This document shows positions 27,623 through 36,777 of a stretch of DNA of 64,000 nucleotides, in pieces. Position 1 is the first letter of the stretch. Every line of letters begins with the position of its first letter. A program made the position numbers and the translations under genes. This DNA comes from Azoarcus indigens (GTDB taxonomy: Bacteria > Pseudomonadota > Gammaproteobacteria > Burkholderiales > Rhodocyclaceae), in NCBI RefSeq assembly GCF_004361735.1, contig NZ_SNVV01000027.1, positions 1 through 64,000 on the forward strand. Reading direction: 5' to 3'. The notes under the pieces are model-generated. The model made no database searches. It saw only the letters and a program-made list of their open reading frames with translations, and was not told the DNA's origin.

Positions 27623-28558
27623 TCAGGCCAGGCTGCGGCCGGTGAGCTTTTCGTAGGCTTCGCGGTACTTGGCGGCGGTGCGCTCGACCACCTCGGGCGG
27701 CAACTGGGGGCCGGGCGCCTTCTTGTTCCAGTCCAGGGTTTCCAGGTAGTCGCGCACGTACTGCTTGTCGTAGGACGGCGGGCTGATGCCTTCGCGGTAG
27801 CTGTCGGCGGGCCAGAAGCGGGAGGAATCCGGCGTCAGCGCCTCGTCGATCAGGTGCAGGGTGCCGGCGGCATCCACGCCGAACTCGAACTTGGTGTCGG
27901 CGATGATGATGCCGCGGCTGGCGGCGTAGTCGGCCGCCTGGGTGTAGAGGGCGATGGCGGCGTCGCGGGCTTCGGTGGCGAGCTGGGCGCCGGTCTTGCC
28001 GGTGCCGGCCAGCACGTCTTTCAGCACTGTGTCGCAGCGGGCCTGGGCCTGTTCGAAGGAAATGTTCTCGTCGTGGTCGCCGACGTCGGCCTTGGACGCC
28101 GGGGTGAAGATGGGCGCGGGCAGCTTGGCGGCCTGGGCCAGGCCGGCGGGCAGGGCGATGCCGCAGATGGCGCCGGTGTCCTGGTAGTCCTTCCAGCCGG
28201 AGCCGATCACATAGCCGCGCACCACCGCCTCGATGGGCAGCGGCGCCAGGCGTTTGACTACCAGCGCGCGGCCCGCGACCTGCTCGCGCTCTTCGGCCGT
28301 CACCACGGTTTCGGGGGCGATGCCGGTGAGCTGGTTGGGCACGATGTGGCCCAGGCGCTCGAACCAGAAGTTGGCCATCGCGGTGAGCACCCGGCCCTTG
28401 TCGGTGATGGGGTTGGGCAGGATGACGTCGAAGGCGGAGAGGCGGTCGCTGGTGACGATGAGGAGCTTGTCGTCGCCGACGGCGTAGATGTCGCGCACCT
28501 TGCCGCGGCCGAGCAGCGGCAGGCTCTTGATGGAGGATTCGAAAAGCGGCTTGGCCAC
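27623..28558 (-). CDS. purC: phosphoribosylaminoimidazole-succinocarboxamide synthase
   Basis: SAICAR synthetase (311 aa), joining aspartate to CAIR in purine synthesis. Signatures: [19 protein letters not shown]-type P-loop near 20-38, [14 protein letters not shown] near 115-128, and the IADTKFEFG motif near 217. The long form (about 300 aa) is usual in beta/gammaproteobacteria. It is separate from the purH-purD cluster. Confidence 0.96.
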   Translation of the reverse strand: MAKPLFESSIKSLPLLGRGKVRDIYAVGDDKLLIVTSDRLSAFDVILPNPITDKGRVLTAMANFWFERLGHIVPNQLTGIAPETVVTAEEREQVAGRALVVKRLAPLPIEAVVRGYVIGSGWKDYQDTGAICGIALPAGLAQAAKLPAPIFTPASKADVGDHDENISFEQAQARCDTVLKDVLAGTGKTGAQLATEARDAAIALYTQAADYAASRGIIIADTKFEFGVDAAGTLHLIDEALTPDSSRFWPADSYREGISPPSYDKQYVRDYLETLDWNKKAPGPQLPPEVVERTAAKYREAYEKLTGRSLA

Positions 28559-28684
28559 GATGGCGGAGTCCCTTCTGGGTAAAACGCGATTATAGGCCAG
28601 CGTGCCCGCCGGCCGGCTGCGGTCCGGCGGTGCAGGCGGGCACGGCTTGCCCTGCTTGGTGAGCGGGCGGTCCCGGGGCGGCGC

Positions 28685-29977
28685 TCAGTGGCCGCCGCCA
28701 TCCTCGGCGGTCAGCGCCTTGCGCATGCGGCGCAGGCCCAGCGCCACCAGACAGGCGATGACCGGGATGGAGACGGCGGTGATGATCTCCGGCGTGGCCG
28801 GCAGGATGATGTCCTTGGCGCCCTTGGCGACGTAGTTCACCAGCTGCGAGGCGTAGTAGGTGATGGCGACCACCGACAGCCCTTCCACCGTTTCCTGCAG
28901 GTGCAGCTGGATCTTGGCGCGGCGGTTCATCTGCGCCAGCAGCTCCTGGTTCTGCCGCTCCAGTTCGATGTCGACCCGGGTGCGCAGCAGCTGGGAGTTG
29001 CGGGCGATACGGCCGGAGAGGTCTTCCTGGCGGCGGGCGATGGTGGCGCAGGTGGCGATGGCGGGCGCCAGCCGGCGCTGCATGAACTCGTCTATGGTGG
29101 GGAAGCCGTCGTAGCGCGTCTCGCGCAGTTCCTCGATGCGCTGGCCGACCAGCCGGTAGTACGCCGCTGCGGCGCCGAAGCGGAAGGTGGTGCGCGCCAC
29201 CGAGCGCTCGACGTCGGCGGCGAGCTTGGTCAGGCGGCCCAGCACCTTGCGGTCGTCCTCGGAGCTGCGGGCCTCGCCCATGCTGTCCATCAGATTGGCC
29301 AGTTCGTCTTCGGCGCGGGAGAGCAGGCGGCCGACTTCCTTGGCGACCGGGAAGGCGAGCAGCGCCATCACCCGGTAGGTCTCGATCTCGACCAGGCGCT
29401 GCACCGTGCGGCCGGCCTGGCGTGGGGTGAGCCCGGCATCCAGCAGCAGGAAGCGGGAAAAGCCGTCCTTGATCTGGAAGTCGGTGAACACCCAGCCGCT
29501 GCCGCCGGCCACCTGCGCGGCCACCAGCGTTTCGCCGCGCGGCGAAACCGCCTGGGTGACGCTCTCCGGCGCGATCTCGGCCACGCCGCGCAGCTCGATG
29601 TGGGTGGCGGTGATCAGGCGGCCAGGGATGGCCTTGCGCCAGGCGGCGGGCACCGCCAGCAGGGCATGCTCGTCGTCGGTGTCGCCCGGCTGGATGCGGC
29701 GGAAGAAGGTGTAGCTGGAGAACTCGTTGTGGCGCTCCCACTTCAGCCGGAAACCGCCGCCGTCGAGGAAGACGTGGCCGGAATCCACCGCCGGTGCTTC
29801 CACGCCCAGCTGTTCGGCGAGCGCGGCCAGGTGGGCGGCCTCGCGCCCGGCGCTGCCTTCGTGGTGCAGGAAGGCGAGGTAGGTGACGAACTCCGGCGTA
29901 TCCAGCGGCACCGGCGGGCGGGCGTGGACTTCGTCGTTGAGGGTCTGGCGTAGCGGGTGCTGTTCGAATAGGGACAT
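28685..29977 (-). CDS. DUF3422 membrane-anchored protein
   Basis: A 430-aa protein of the DUF3422 family, common in proteobacteria and of unknown function. The ATG at 29977 (MSLFEQHPLRQTLNDEVHARP) matches the conserved family N-terminus (HPLR.L.NEVHARPP). A largely soluble and helical body is followed by two C-terminal hydrophobic stretches (AITYYASQLVNYVAKG and EIITAVSIPVIACLVALGL), suggesting a membrane-anchored protein facing the cytosol. Confidence 0.83.
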   Translation of the reverse strand: MSLFEQHPLRQTLNDEVHARPPVPLDTPEFVTYLAFLHHEGSAGREAAHLAALAEQLGVEAPAVDSGHVFLDGGGFRLKWERHNEFSSYTFFRRIQPGDTDDEHALLAVPAAWRKAIPGRLITATHIELRGVAEIAPESVTQAVSPRGETLVAAQVAGGSGWVFTDFQIKDGFSRFLLLDAGLTPRQAGRTVQRLVEIETYRVMALLAFPVAKEVGRLLSRAEDELANLMDSMGEARSSEDDRKVLGRLTKLAADVERSVARTTFRFGAAAAYYRLVGQRIEELRETRYDGFPTIDEFMQRRLAPAIATCATIARRQEDLSGRIARNSQLLRTRVDIELERQNQELLAQMNRRAKIQLHLQETVEGLSVVAITYYASQLVNYVAKGAKDIILPATPEIITAVSIPVIACLVALGLRRMRKALTAEDGGGH

Positions 29978-30053
29978 GTCGTCTGGATGGTGGCCGGTGC
30001 GGCACCCGGAATGGGCGGAAGGCGGCATTTTGCGCAGCGGCCCCTGCAATGAC

Positions 30054-30094
30054 AAGGCGCCGCCCGCCACCGGTGAATGGCGAGACGGCGCCTT
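30054..30094 (-). terminator. stem-loop downstream of the YceI operon
   Basis: AAGGCGCCG (30054-30062) pairs with CGGCGCCTT (30086-30094), with a smaller internal GCCA/TGGC stem. It lies 37 bp beyond the last YceI stop and is followed on the minus strand by TTGTCATTGC. A plausible operon terminator. Confidence 0.5.
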
Positions 30095-30130
30095 GATTGT
30101 CTTACCCGCGCAGGGGCGGGAAGAGGCGGC

Positions 30131-30709
30131 TTACTGCTTGATCGCTTCGATGGCGATGTCCAGCGTCACTTCGTCGCCCACGTAAGGCACGTACTTGCCG
30201 GCGCCGAAGTCGCTGCGCTTGATGACGGCGGTGGCGTTGGCGCCCAGCGCGTCCTTCTTCAGCATCGGATGCGGAATGGCCTGGAAGGAGGTGACGGTCA
30301 GCGTCACCGGCTTGGTCACGCCCTTCAGCGTCAGGTTGCCGACCACTTCCACCGGCTTGTCGCCCTCGAAGCGCACCGAGGTGGACTTGAAGGTGGCGGT
30401 GGGGAATTGGGCGGTGTCGAGGAAGTCGGCCCCCTGGATGTGCTCGTCGAAGGTGGGGAAGCCGGTATCCACCGAGGTGGTGTCTATGGTCACGTCCACC
30501 GAGCCGGTCTTGGCTGCCTTGTCGAAGGTCACGGTGCCGGTGGTCTTGTTGAAGCGCGACAGCTGCTTGGAGAAGCCCAGGTGGTTGTAGGAGAAGCGCG
30601 GGAAGGTGTGGCTGCCGTCGATGGCGTAGGTTTCCGGCGCGGCCAGGGCGGGCGCGGCCAGGGCGATGGCGAGCGGGGTGGCGAGGGCGATACGGGTCAG
30701 CATTTTCAT
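30131..30709 (-). CDS. YceI-family periplasmic lipid-binding-fold protein
   Basis: A 192-aa exported protein with a signal peptide ending ALAAPE and a lipocalin-like YceI barrel (YAIDGSHTFPRFSYNHLGF at the N-terminus, FPTATFKSTSVRF in the middle, IKRSDFGAG near the C-terminus). YceI proteins bind isoprenoids such as quinones. It is the last gene of the dioxygenase-b561-YceI-YceI run and is a divergent paralogue of its neighbour. Confidence 0.9.
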   Translation of the reverse strand: MKMLTRIALATPLAIALAAPALAAPETYAIDGSHTFPRFSYNHLGFSKQLSRFNKTTGTVTFDKAAKTGSVDVTIDTTSVDTGFPTFDEHIQGADFLDTAQFPTATFKSTSVRFEGDKPVEVVGNLTLKGVTKPVTLTVTSFQAIPHPMLKKDALGANATAVIKRSDFGAGKYVPYVGDEVTLDIAIEAIKQ

Positions 30710-30788
30710 GGGTTCTCTCCGGATGTGTGCTTGATCAGCGGGATGGAAAAAGGATGGGCTGGGAGCCCTGCGATGGGACTGCGGCGCC

Positions 30789-31367
30789 TTACTTGTGCGC
30801 GGCCTGCAGGTGGAACTTCACCTGGATCTCGTTGGCGACGATGCCGAAGTCGGCCCATTCGCCTTCGCCGATGGCGAAGTCGCCGCGCTTGATGACAAAG
30901 CTGCCATCGAAGGCGCCGCTGGCCGGGTCGAAGGTGAAGGGCGCGGTGACGTTCTGGCTGCGGCCCTTGATCGTCAGCGTGCCCAGGGCTTCGTAGCGGT
31001 TGCCGCCCAGGGCCTTCACCGAGCTGGACTTGAAGCTGGCCTTGGGATGCTTGGCGGCATCGAACCAAGTCTTGCCGGTGACTTCGGCGGTGGCTTCATC
31101 CGAGCCGGCATCCACGCTGGCGACGTCGATGTCCACCGTGGCCTGGCCGGCTTCCGGCTTGGCCGGGTCGAAGTTGAGCCTGGCGTCGAACTTGTTGAAC
31201 TTGCCGTCCATCGCCACGCCCATCTGGCGATAGGTGAAGGCAACGCGGCTGGCGTCCGCCTTTACCTGGTCAAAGGTGGCGGCCTGGGCGGCAGGCGCGG
31301 CCAGGGTGAAGACCGACAGGCCCAGCACGGCGGCGAGGGTGGCCTGGCGCAGGGTGCTCGTTTTCAT
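30789..31367 (-). CDS. second YceI-family periplasmic protein
   Basis: 192 aa with a signal peptide (cleavage near AAQAAT), then a YceI domain: VAFTYRQMGVAMDGKF, HPKASFKSSSVKALG and VIKRGDFAIGEGEWADF. It has the same length as the following paralogue but low identity, so the duplication is probably old. It lies directly after cytochrome b561, as yceJ-yceI in E. coli. Confidence 0.9.
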   Translation of the reverse strand: MKTSTLRQATLAAVLGLSVFTLAAPAAQAATFDQVKADASRVAFTYRQMGVAMDGKFNKFDARLNFDPAKPEAGQATVDIDVASVDAGSDEATAEVTGKTWFDAAKHPKASFKSSSVKALGGNRYEALGTLTIKGRSQNVTAPFTFDPASGAFDGSFVIKRGDFAIGEGEWADFGIVANEIQVKFHLQAAHK

Positions 31368-31424
31368 TCTTGACTCTCCTGGGGGTGACCGCCGGGGGGC
31401 GGCCGGATTGCGTTGGCTTGCGGC

Positions 31425-31982
31425 TCAGGCCTTGGCGCCCGGCAGCATGCGGGTGAGGACATCGTCGCGGTCGATGAAGTGGTGCTTCAGCGCCGCACAG
31501 GCGTGGCCGACGACGGTGGCGGCGAGCAGCCAGTTGAGCCAGGCGTGGGTGGTGGCCAGCAGGTCGCCCAGTTCGGCGTTCTTGGACACCAGGTCCGGCA
31601 GCGGTAGCACGCCGAACCACACAGTCTGGAAACCCTTGGCGGAGCTCATCAGCCAGCCGCTCAGCGGCACTGCGAACATCAGGATGTAGAGCACCACATG
31701 GGCGCTGTTCGCCGCCAGTTGCATCAGCGCGGGCATGCTCGCCGGCAGTTCCGGCGGCCGGTGGCCCAGCCGCCAGGCGAGGCGGGCCAGTGCCAGCACG
31801 AACACGGTGATACCTGCCCACTTGTGCCAGGAGTAGAGCTTGAGCTTGGTGGGCGACAGCGACAGGCTGGTCATGTACAGGCCGAGGCTGAAGATGCCGA
31901 TGATGCCGAGGGCGATCAGCCAGTGCAGCGAGATGGCGGTGCGGGTATAGCGGGCGGGGCCGTGGGGAGCGAGGCTGTTCAT
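31425..31982 (-). CDS. cytochrome b561 (YceJ-like)
   Basis: A 185-aa four-helix inner-membrane cytochrome b. Haem-ligand histidines are expected in TAISLHWLIALG, KLYSWHKWAGI, ANSAHVVLYILM and TTHAWLNWLLAATVVGHACAALKHHF. It presumably moves electrons between quinol and a periplasmic partner, plausibly the YceI proteins encoded next to it. It is 24 bp from the dioxygenase gene. Confidence 0.9.
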   Translation of the reverse strand: MNSLAPHGPARYTRTAISLHWLIALGIIGIFSLGLYMTSLSLSPTKLKLYSWHKWAGITVFVLALARLAWRLGHRPPELPASMPALMQLAANSAHVVLYILMFAVPLSGWLMSSAKGFQTVWFGVLPLPDLVSKNAELGDLLATTHAWLNWLLAATVVGHACAALKHHFIDRDDVLTRMLPGAKA

Positions 31983-32006
31983 GGTTGTCCTTGTTCGGGG
32001 TGAGGC

Positions 32007-32834
32007 TCAGGCGGCCAGCGGCGCGGTCTCGCTGCCGGCGGTGGCGTGGCGGCCGAAGGCGAAGCTGTCCATGGACAGCACGCCGTTGGTGACGCCGCCG
32101 GCGATGCGCGCCGCCTGCTGCCAATCCTTGCCGGCCGCGCCGATGGCGAAGTACAGCGGCAGCAGGTGCTCGTCCGTCGGGTGGGCGCGGACGGCTTCCG
32201 GCGCCCGCCGGCGGTAGTCGAGCAAGGCTTCGAGGTCGCCGGCCTCGATTGCGTTCCAGATCCAATCGGCGAAGGCGGTGGCGTAGGTGTCCGCGCGTTC
32301 GTCGCCGCGCCGCAGCTCGTACAGGTTGTGGGTGAGGCTGCCGGAGCCGATCAGCAGCACGCCCTGCTCGCGCAGCGGCGCCAGCGCGCGGCCGAACTCG
32401 AACACCACCTCCGGCGAGCGGGTGGCGGGCTGCGCCACCTGCAGTAGCGGGATGTCGGCCTCTGGGTAGAGGTGCATCAGCGGCACCCAGGCGCCGTGGT
32501 CGCGGCCGGCGCGATCGTTGGCCACCGCCGGAATGCCGTGGCGACCGAGCAGGCCGATGACCTCCGCCGCCACGCCGGGCGCACCCGGCGCCGGGTAGGA
32601 CAGGGTGTACAGCTCGGCCGGGAAGCCGCCGAAGTCATGGATGGTTTCCGGCGCCGGGCCGGACAGCACTTCCGCGCTGCGCGTCATCCAGTGTGGCGAC
32701 ATCACGACGATGGCGCGCGGCCGCGGCAAGATTTCGCCCAGGCGGCGCAGCGCCGGGCCGGCAATGCCGGGCAGCAGGGCGAACATCGGCGATCCGTGCG
32801 AGATGAACAGGCTGGGAAAGGCGGGGGCGGACAT
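32007..32834 (-). CDS. DODA-type extradiol ring-opening dioxygenase family (YgiD-like)
   Basis: A 275-aa class III (LigB-type) metalloenzyme. Predicted metal-site or active-site histidines are His13 (FISHGSP), His48 (MSPHWMTR), His113 (GRDHGAWVPL) and His169 (GSGSLTHNL). E. coli YgiD of this family is a 4,5-DOPA dioxygenase; the true substrate here is unknown. The ATG at 32834 was chosen because the longer reading frame upstream runs antisense through the LysR gene. It leads the b561-YceI run, and the LysR gene is divergent 138 bp away. Confidence 0.87.
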   Translation of the reverse strand: MSAPAFPSLFISHGSPMFALLPGIAGPALRRLGEILPRPRAIVVMSPHWMTRSAEVLSGPAPETIHDFGGFPAELYTLSYPAPGAPGVAAEVIGLLGRHGIPAVANDRAGRDHGAWVPLMHLYPEADIPLLQVAQPATRSPEVVFEFGRALAPLREQGVLLIGSGSLTHNLYELRRGDERADTYATAFADWIWNAIEAGDLEALLDYRRRAPEAVRAHPTDEHLLPLYFAIGAAGKDWQQAARIAGGVTNGVLSMDSFAFGRHATAGSETAPLAA

Positions 32835-32972
32835 GGCTGGGTCTCCGTAGGTGTCCGTTCTAGGCAGCATAGGAAAGGCGCTGCGGACAATCGCTACTCT
32901 ATTGACTTTGATGGATGAGATAAACGCAGGATGATTTGACAGACTGTAAAGCACAGGAAAACAATTCTGCCC
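32835..32972. promoter_or_regulatory. divergent promoter region, dioxygenase operon / LysR
   Basis: This is an AT-rich gap. On the minus strand, TTTATC-N17-TAGAGT is a fair sigma-70 candidate for the dioxygenase operon. On the plus strand, TTGACA at 32936-32941 has AACAAT 18 bp later, very close to the LysR ATG at 32973. ATTGAC-TTTGAT (32901-32912) is a partial dyad that could be a LysR contact. None of this is decisive. Confidence 0.4.
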
Positions 32973-33893
32973 ATGGACAGATTCCGTGAGATGGCAACCT
33001 TCGTCGCCGTGGTTGAGGCTGGCAGCTTCGTCGGCGCCGGTGAAACGCTGCGCGTCTCCAAGGCCGCGGTGTCTCGCAGCGTGCAGGAGTTGGAGGCCCG
33101 CCTGGGCGCCCGCCTGCTGCAGCGGACCACCCGCCGCCTGTCGCTCACCGAGGCAGGCCGCGCTTACTACGCCCGCAGCAAGCAGATCCTGGCCGACGTG
33201 GAGGAGGCGGACGGCGCGGTCGGCGCGGTCACCGGCCAGCCGGTGGGCCAGCTGCGGGTGAACGTGCCTTTTTCCTTCGGCCTCAGGCACCTGGCGCCGC
33301 TGTGGGGTGAGTTCCTCGCCCGCTATCCCGGCATCGAACTGGACGTGTCGCTGAACGACCGCCTGGTGGACCTGGTGGAGGAAGGCTACGACATGGCGGT
33401 GCGCATCACCCGCATGGCGGACTCCTCGCTGGTGTCGCGCCGGCTGGCGAGCACCCGGGTGCTGTTCTGCGCCTCGCCGGAATATCTCGCCGAGCACGGT
33501 CAACTGAAGCGGCTGGCGGATGTCACCCGGCATGCGGTGATCGGCTACAGCTACTCCCAGTTCGGCGACCTGTGGCGGCTGAGGCGGCGCGATGGCGTCG
33601 AGGAGGAAGCGCTGACGCGGCCGCGGCTGCGCGCTAACAACGGCGATACCTGCCGCGCGGCGGCGCTGGCTGGCCAGGGCATCGCCCTACTGCCCACCTT
33701 TCTCATCGGCGAGGACTTGCACGCCGGCCGCCTGGTGCCGGTGCTGCTGGATTACCCGCCGCCGGAGCTCGGCATCTACGCGGTTTATCCCTCGCGCAAA
33801 CACCTGTCGCTGAAGGTGCGGGTGCTGCTGGACTTCCTGGCCGAGGCTTTCGCCGAGGTGTCCTGGGCGGGCTGCGACGCCCAAGCGGGTTGA
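32973..33893 (+). CDS. LysR-family transcriptional regulator
   Basis: 306 aa. N-terminal winged helix (FVAVVEAGSFVGAGETLRVSKAAVSRSVQELEARLG is the HTH span, residues about 9-44), then a periplasmic-binding-like effector domain with RLLQRTTRRLSLTEAG and DLVEEGYDMAVRITRM. Divergent from the dioxygenase-b561-YceI operon, which is its likely target. The effector is unknown. Confidence 0.92.
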   Translation: MDRFREMATFVAVVEAGSFVGAGETLRVSKAAVSRSVQELEARLGARLLQRTTRRLSLTEAGRAYYARSKQILADVEEADGAVGAVTGQPVGQLRVNVPFSFGLRHLAPLWGEFLARYPGIELDVSLNDRLVDLVEEGYDMAVRITRMADSSLVSRRLASTRVLFCASPEYLAEHGQLKRLADVTRHAVIGYSYSQFGDLWRLRRRDGVEEEALTRPRLRANNGDTCRAAALAGQGIALLPTFLIGEDLHAGRLVPVLLDYPPPELGIYAVYPSRKHLSLKVRVLLDFLAEAFAEVSWAGCDAQAG

Positions 33894-33975
33894 GCGGATG
33901 CGCTAATTGGTAGACGGCGTACCCAGGAAGGGCGGTGCGTCCCGTGCCGCCAAGCGGCGGCCCGTTCCCGCCCCG

Positions 33976-34016
33976 AATGAAAATCGGCCCCGCGGGCTTG
34001 CGCACCGCAGGGCCGA
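33976..34016 (-). terminator. rho-independent terminator of dctA
   Basis: On the minus strand, TCGGCCC (from 34016) pairs with GGGCCGA (to 33984), with additional GC pairs in the arm, followed by TTTTC. It starts 32 bp after the dctA stop. Confidence 0.7.
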
Positions 34017-34047
34017 CTCCGGGGTAGGTATCGGGTAGGGGGCGGGC

Positions 34048-35394
34048 TCAGGCCGAGCGGGCTTCCGGGCGCGCCACGTTCATGTGGGACTCCTCGGCGT
34101 CGAGCACGATCATTTCCGGCGAGCTGGCTTCTTCCTCGGTCTCGTTGTTCAGGTGGGCCTGCAGGCGCTCTTCGTCCAGCTCCTTGCACCACTTGGCGAC
34201 GACGATGGTGGCCACGCTGTTGCCAATCAGATTGGTCAGCGCGCGGGCTTCGGACATGAAACGGTCTATGCCCAGGATCAGCGCCAGGCCGGCCACCGGA
34301 ATGCCGCCCACTGCCGACAGCGTCGCCGCCAGCACGATGAAGCCGCTGCCGGTCACGCCTGCCGCGCCCTTGGAGGTCAGCAGTAGCACCAGCAGCAGGG
34401 TGACCTGCTGGGTGATGTCCATCGGCGTGTTGGTGGCCTGGGCGATGAACACCGCCGCCATCGTCAGGTAGATGGAGGTGCCGTCGAGGTTGAAGGAGTA
34501 GCCGGTGGGGATCACCAGGCCAACGGTGGACTTGTTGCAGCCCAGGTTCTCCATCTTGGCCATGATGCGCGGCAGCGCCGACTCGGAGGAGGAGGTGCCG
34601 AGCACGATCAGCAGTTCTTCCTTGATGTAGCGGATCAGCTTCCACACCGAGAAGCCGTGGCTGCGGGCGATGGTGCCCAGCACGCCGAAGATGAAGACCA
34701 GGCAGGTGAAGTAGAAGGTCGCCATCAGCTTGCCGAGCTCGGCCAGCGTGCCGACGCCGTACTTGCCGATGGTGAAGGCCATCGCACCGAAGGCGCCGAT
34801 CGGGGCCACCTTCATGATGTAGCCGACGATGCCGAACAGCACATGGGAGAACTTCTCGATGAAGTCGAACACCAGGGTGCCGCGGCCGCCGAAGCGGTGC
34901 AGGGCAAAGCCGAACATCACCGAGAACAGCAGCACCTGCAGGATCTCGCCCTTGGCGAAGGCATCCACCACCGTGCTGGGAATCACATGCAGCAGGAAGT
35001 CGGTGGTGCTCTGCATCGCGCCCGGCGCGGTGTAGGAGGCGATGGCCTTGGTGTCCAGCGAGGCTGGGTCGATGTTCATGCCAACGCCGGGCTTCACCAC
35101 GTTGACGATGACGAGGCCGACGATGAGGGCGATGGAGCTGACCACTTCGAAGTAGAGCAGGGCGAGGCCGCCCGTCTTGCCCACCTTCTTCATGTCTTCC
35201 ATGCCGGCGATGCCGACGACCACGGTACAGAAGATGATCGGCGCGATGATCATCTTGATGAGCTTGATGAAGCCGTCGCCCAGCGGCTTCATGGCGGTGC
35301 CGGTCTCCGGATAGAAGTGCCCCAGCAGCACGCCGATCGTAATGGCGACGATGACCTGAAAGTACAGGGAACGATAGATCGCTTTCTTGACCAC
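34048..35394 (-). CDS. dctA: C4-dicarboxylate/cation symporter DctA
   Basis: Inner-membrane transporter of succinate, fumarate and malate (448 aa, DAACS family). It starts with GTG at 35394 with AGGAG 6 nt upstream. Motifs: serine-rich hairpin [45 protein letters not shown] and the C-terminal [15 protein letters not shown]. Length is typical. A monocistronic unit with its own terminator. Confidence 0.95.
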   Translation of the reverse strand: MVKKAIYRSLYFQVIVAITIGVLLGHFYPETGTAMKPLGDGFIKLIKMIIAPIIFCTVVVGIAGMEDMKKVGKTGGLALLYFEVVSSIALIVGLVIVNVVKPGVGMNIDPASLDTKAIASYTAPGAMQSTTDFLLHVIPSTVVDAFAKGEILQVLLFSVMFGFALHRFGGRGTLVFDFIEKFSHVLFGIVGYIMKVAPIGAFGAMAFTIGKYGVGTLAELGKLMATFYFTCLVFIFGVLGTIARSHGFSVWKLIRYIKEELLIVLGTSSSESALPRIMAKMENLGCNKSTVGLVIPTGYSFNLDGTSIYLTMAAVFIAQATNTPMDITQQVTLLLVLLLTSKGAAGVTGSGFIVLAATLSAVGGIPVAGLALILGIDRFMSEARALTNLIGNSVATIVVAKWCKELDEERLQAHLNNETEEEASSPEMIVLDAEESHMNVARPEARSA

Positions 35395-35904
35395 GGATGT
35401 CTCCTCTACAGGAGCCGCGGATTATTTGCCCATCAATGGCGCGCGGGCAGTGTGAACATCCGCACTGTGGAAAACACTTATATAAGACAGGGATGTCGAG
35501 GCCGCAGCTGGGGCGGAGTTAATGCCATCGGCGTCGTCCGTGGGCCCTTGAACGCCTTGATCGGAAAGGCTTTTGATTCCGCCATTGGTGCGGTGCAAAA
35601 GGCCACCCCAGCGGTTGGGTCTTGCCTGCTTCGTCCTGTCGAGACGGTGGCTGGAATCGGCCGGAAAATTCTTCCGGCATGCACCGGATTGAGGCTCGGA
35701 AAATGCGCTTTCGCCCCAAAAAAGGGCGCTTCCGGCCGGCTTGCCGGGGCCGGGCAAAAAAAGCTTGTTACCCCTTTCCTCCGAGGCTTTTCCCCGGATA
35801 TAGTTACGGAAAAATAGCTTTGCAATAAAGCAAATTAAGTTAGTCACCCTGGTGGAAAAGGGCAGCCTCGACGCTGCACCGGCTCCCCGCAGAGAGAGGA
35901 TCGT
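35395..35904. other. 510-bp divergent intergenic region, dctA / livH
   Basis: No credible gene. Near dctA a TATATAAG (35479-35486, read on either strand) could be a -10. In the middle are several GC hairpins, such as CGCCC-CAAAAAA-GGGCG (35712-35727). Close to livH the sequence turns AT-rich, with a small dyad TTTGC-AATAAA-GCAAA at 35819-35834, a possible operator or UTR hairpin. AGAGAGGA precedes the livH ATG. Confidence 0.5.
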
Positions 35905-36777
35905 ATGATCTGGCAACAGCTGATTAACGGGCTGATGTTGGGGGGCATCTATGTCTTGATCGCCGTCTCCTTCACGCTCGCCATAGGCATCCTGAACTTC
36001 CTCAACTTCTCCCTGCCGGGGTTGTTCATGCTCGGTGGCGTGCTGACCTGGGCGCTGATCGGCGCCGGCTGGCACTGGAGCCTGGCGATGCTGGTGGCGC
36101 TGCTGGCCGCCGCCGCGGTGTCGCTGCTGGTGGAGCAGCTCTCCTACAAGCCGATGCGCAACGCCGATCCGGAGCTGCCGCTGGTGAGCTCGCTGGGTTT
36201 CCTGGTGCTGATGGAAAACCTGGTGATCGTGAAGTGGGGCTCGGACCAGCAGTCCTTCCCGGCGCTGATTCCCGACTTCAATCTGCGCTTCGGCGGCCTC
36301 ATCATCGGCACCGCCCAGCTCATCAGCTTCCTGATCGCGGTCGGCGTGGTGCTGTGGCTGTCCTGGTTCCTCAAGACCACCAACACCGGCCGCCGCCTGC
36401 GCGCCATCGCCGAGAACCGCGACACCGCGGAAATCCTCGGCATCAACCTCGCCCGCCTGGTGCCCTGTGTCTTCGTCTTCAGCGCGGTGTTCACCGCCCT
36501 CGGCGGCATCCTGTTCGCGCTCAACTACCTCCAGGTATCGCCCTTCATGGGCGAGAACATCGGCTTCAAGGGCGTGGCGGCGATGATCGTCGGCGGCATG
36601 GGCTCGATCTGGGGCGCCATCGTCGGCGGCCTGCTCATCGGCCTGGTGGAGGTGCTGTCGATCTACTTCTTCGGTGCCGACGTTGTGAACATCCTGGTGT
36701 ACGGCTTCCTGCTGCTGGTGCTGATCGTACGCCCCGCCGGCCTGCTGGGCCGTCCGATCTCGCGGGAGAAACTGTAA
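35905..36777 (+). CDS. livH: branched-chain-type ABC transporter permease LivH
   Basis: A 290-aa inner-membrane permease of the HAAT family with about eight hydrophobic helices. It begins MIWQQLINGLMLGGIYVLIA and carries the conserved GRRLRAIAENRDTAEILGIN EAA-type loop near 165-185, which docks the ATPases. First gene of livHMGFK. The ribosome site AGAGAGGA is 6 nt upstream. Confidence 0.93.
   Translation: MIWQQLINGLMLGGIYVLIAVSFTLAIGILNFLNFSLPGLFMLGGVLTWALIGAGWHWSLAMLVALLAAAAVSLLVEQLSYKPMRNADPELPLVSSLGFLVLMENLVIVKWGSDQQSFPALIPDFNLRFGGLIIGTAQLISFLIAVGVVLWLSWFLKTTNTGRRLRAIAENRDTAEILGINLARLVPCVFVFSAVFTALGGILFALNYLQVSPFMGENIGFKGVAAMIVGGMGSIWGAIVGGLLIGLVEVLSIYFFGADVVNILVYGFLLLVLIVRPAGLLGRPISREKL

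Noticed and set aside
33896-33975. tRNA-Leu-like start (GCGGATGCGCTAATTGGTAGAC) after the first LysR gene
   Set aside because: It resembles the acceptor/D-arm part of a tRNA but has no T-loop GTTCRAAYC, no foldable anticodon arm and no matching 3' acceptor strand.
35478-35825. 115-codon minus-strand frame in the dctA-livH gap
   Set aside because: No ribosome site and a composition unlike the other genes; overlaps hairpins and the likely livH promoter.
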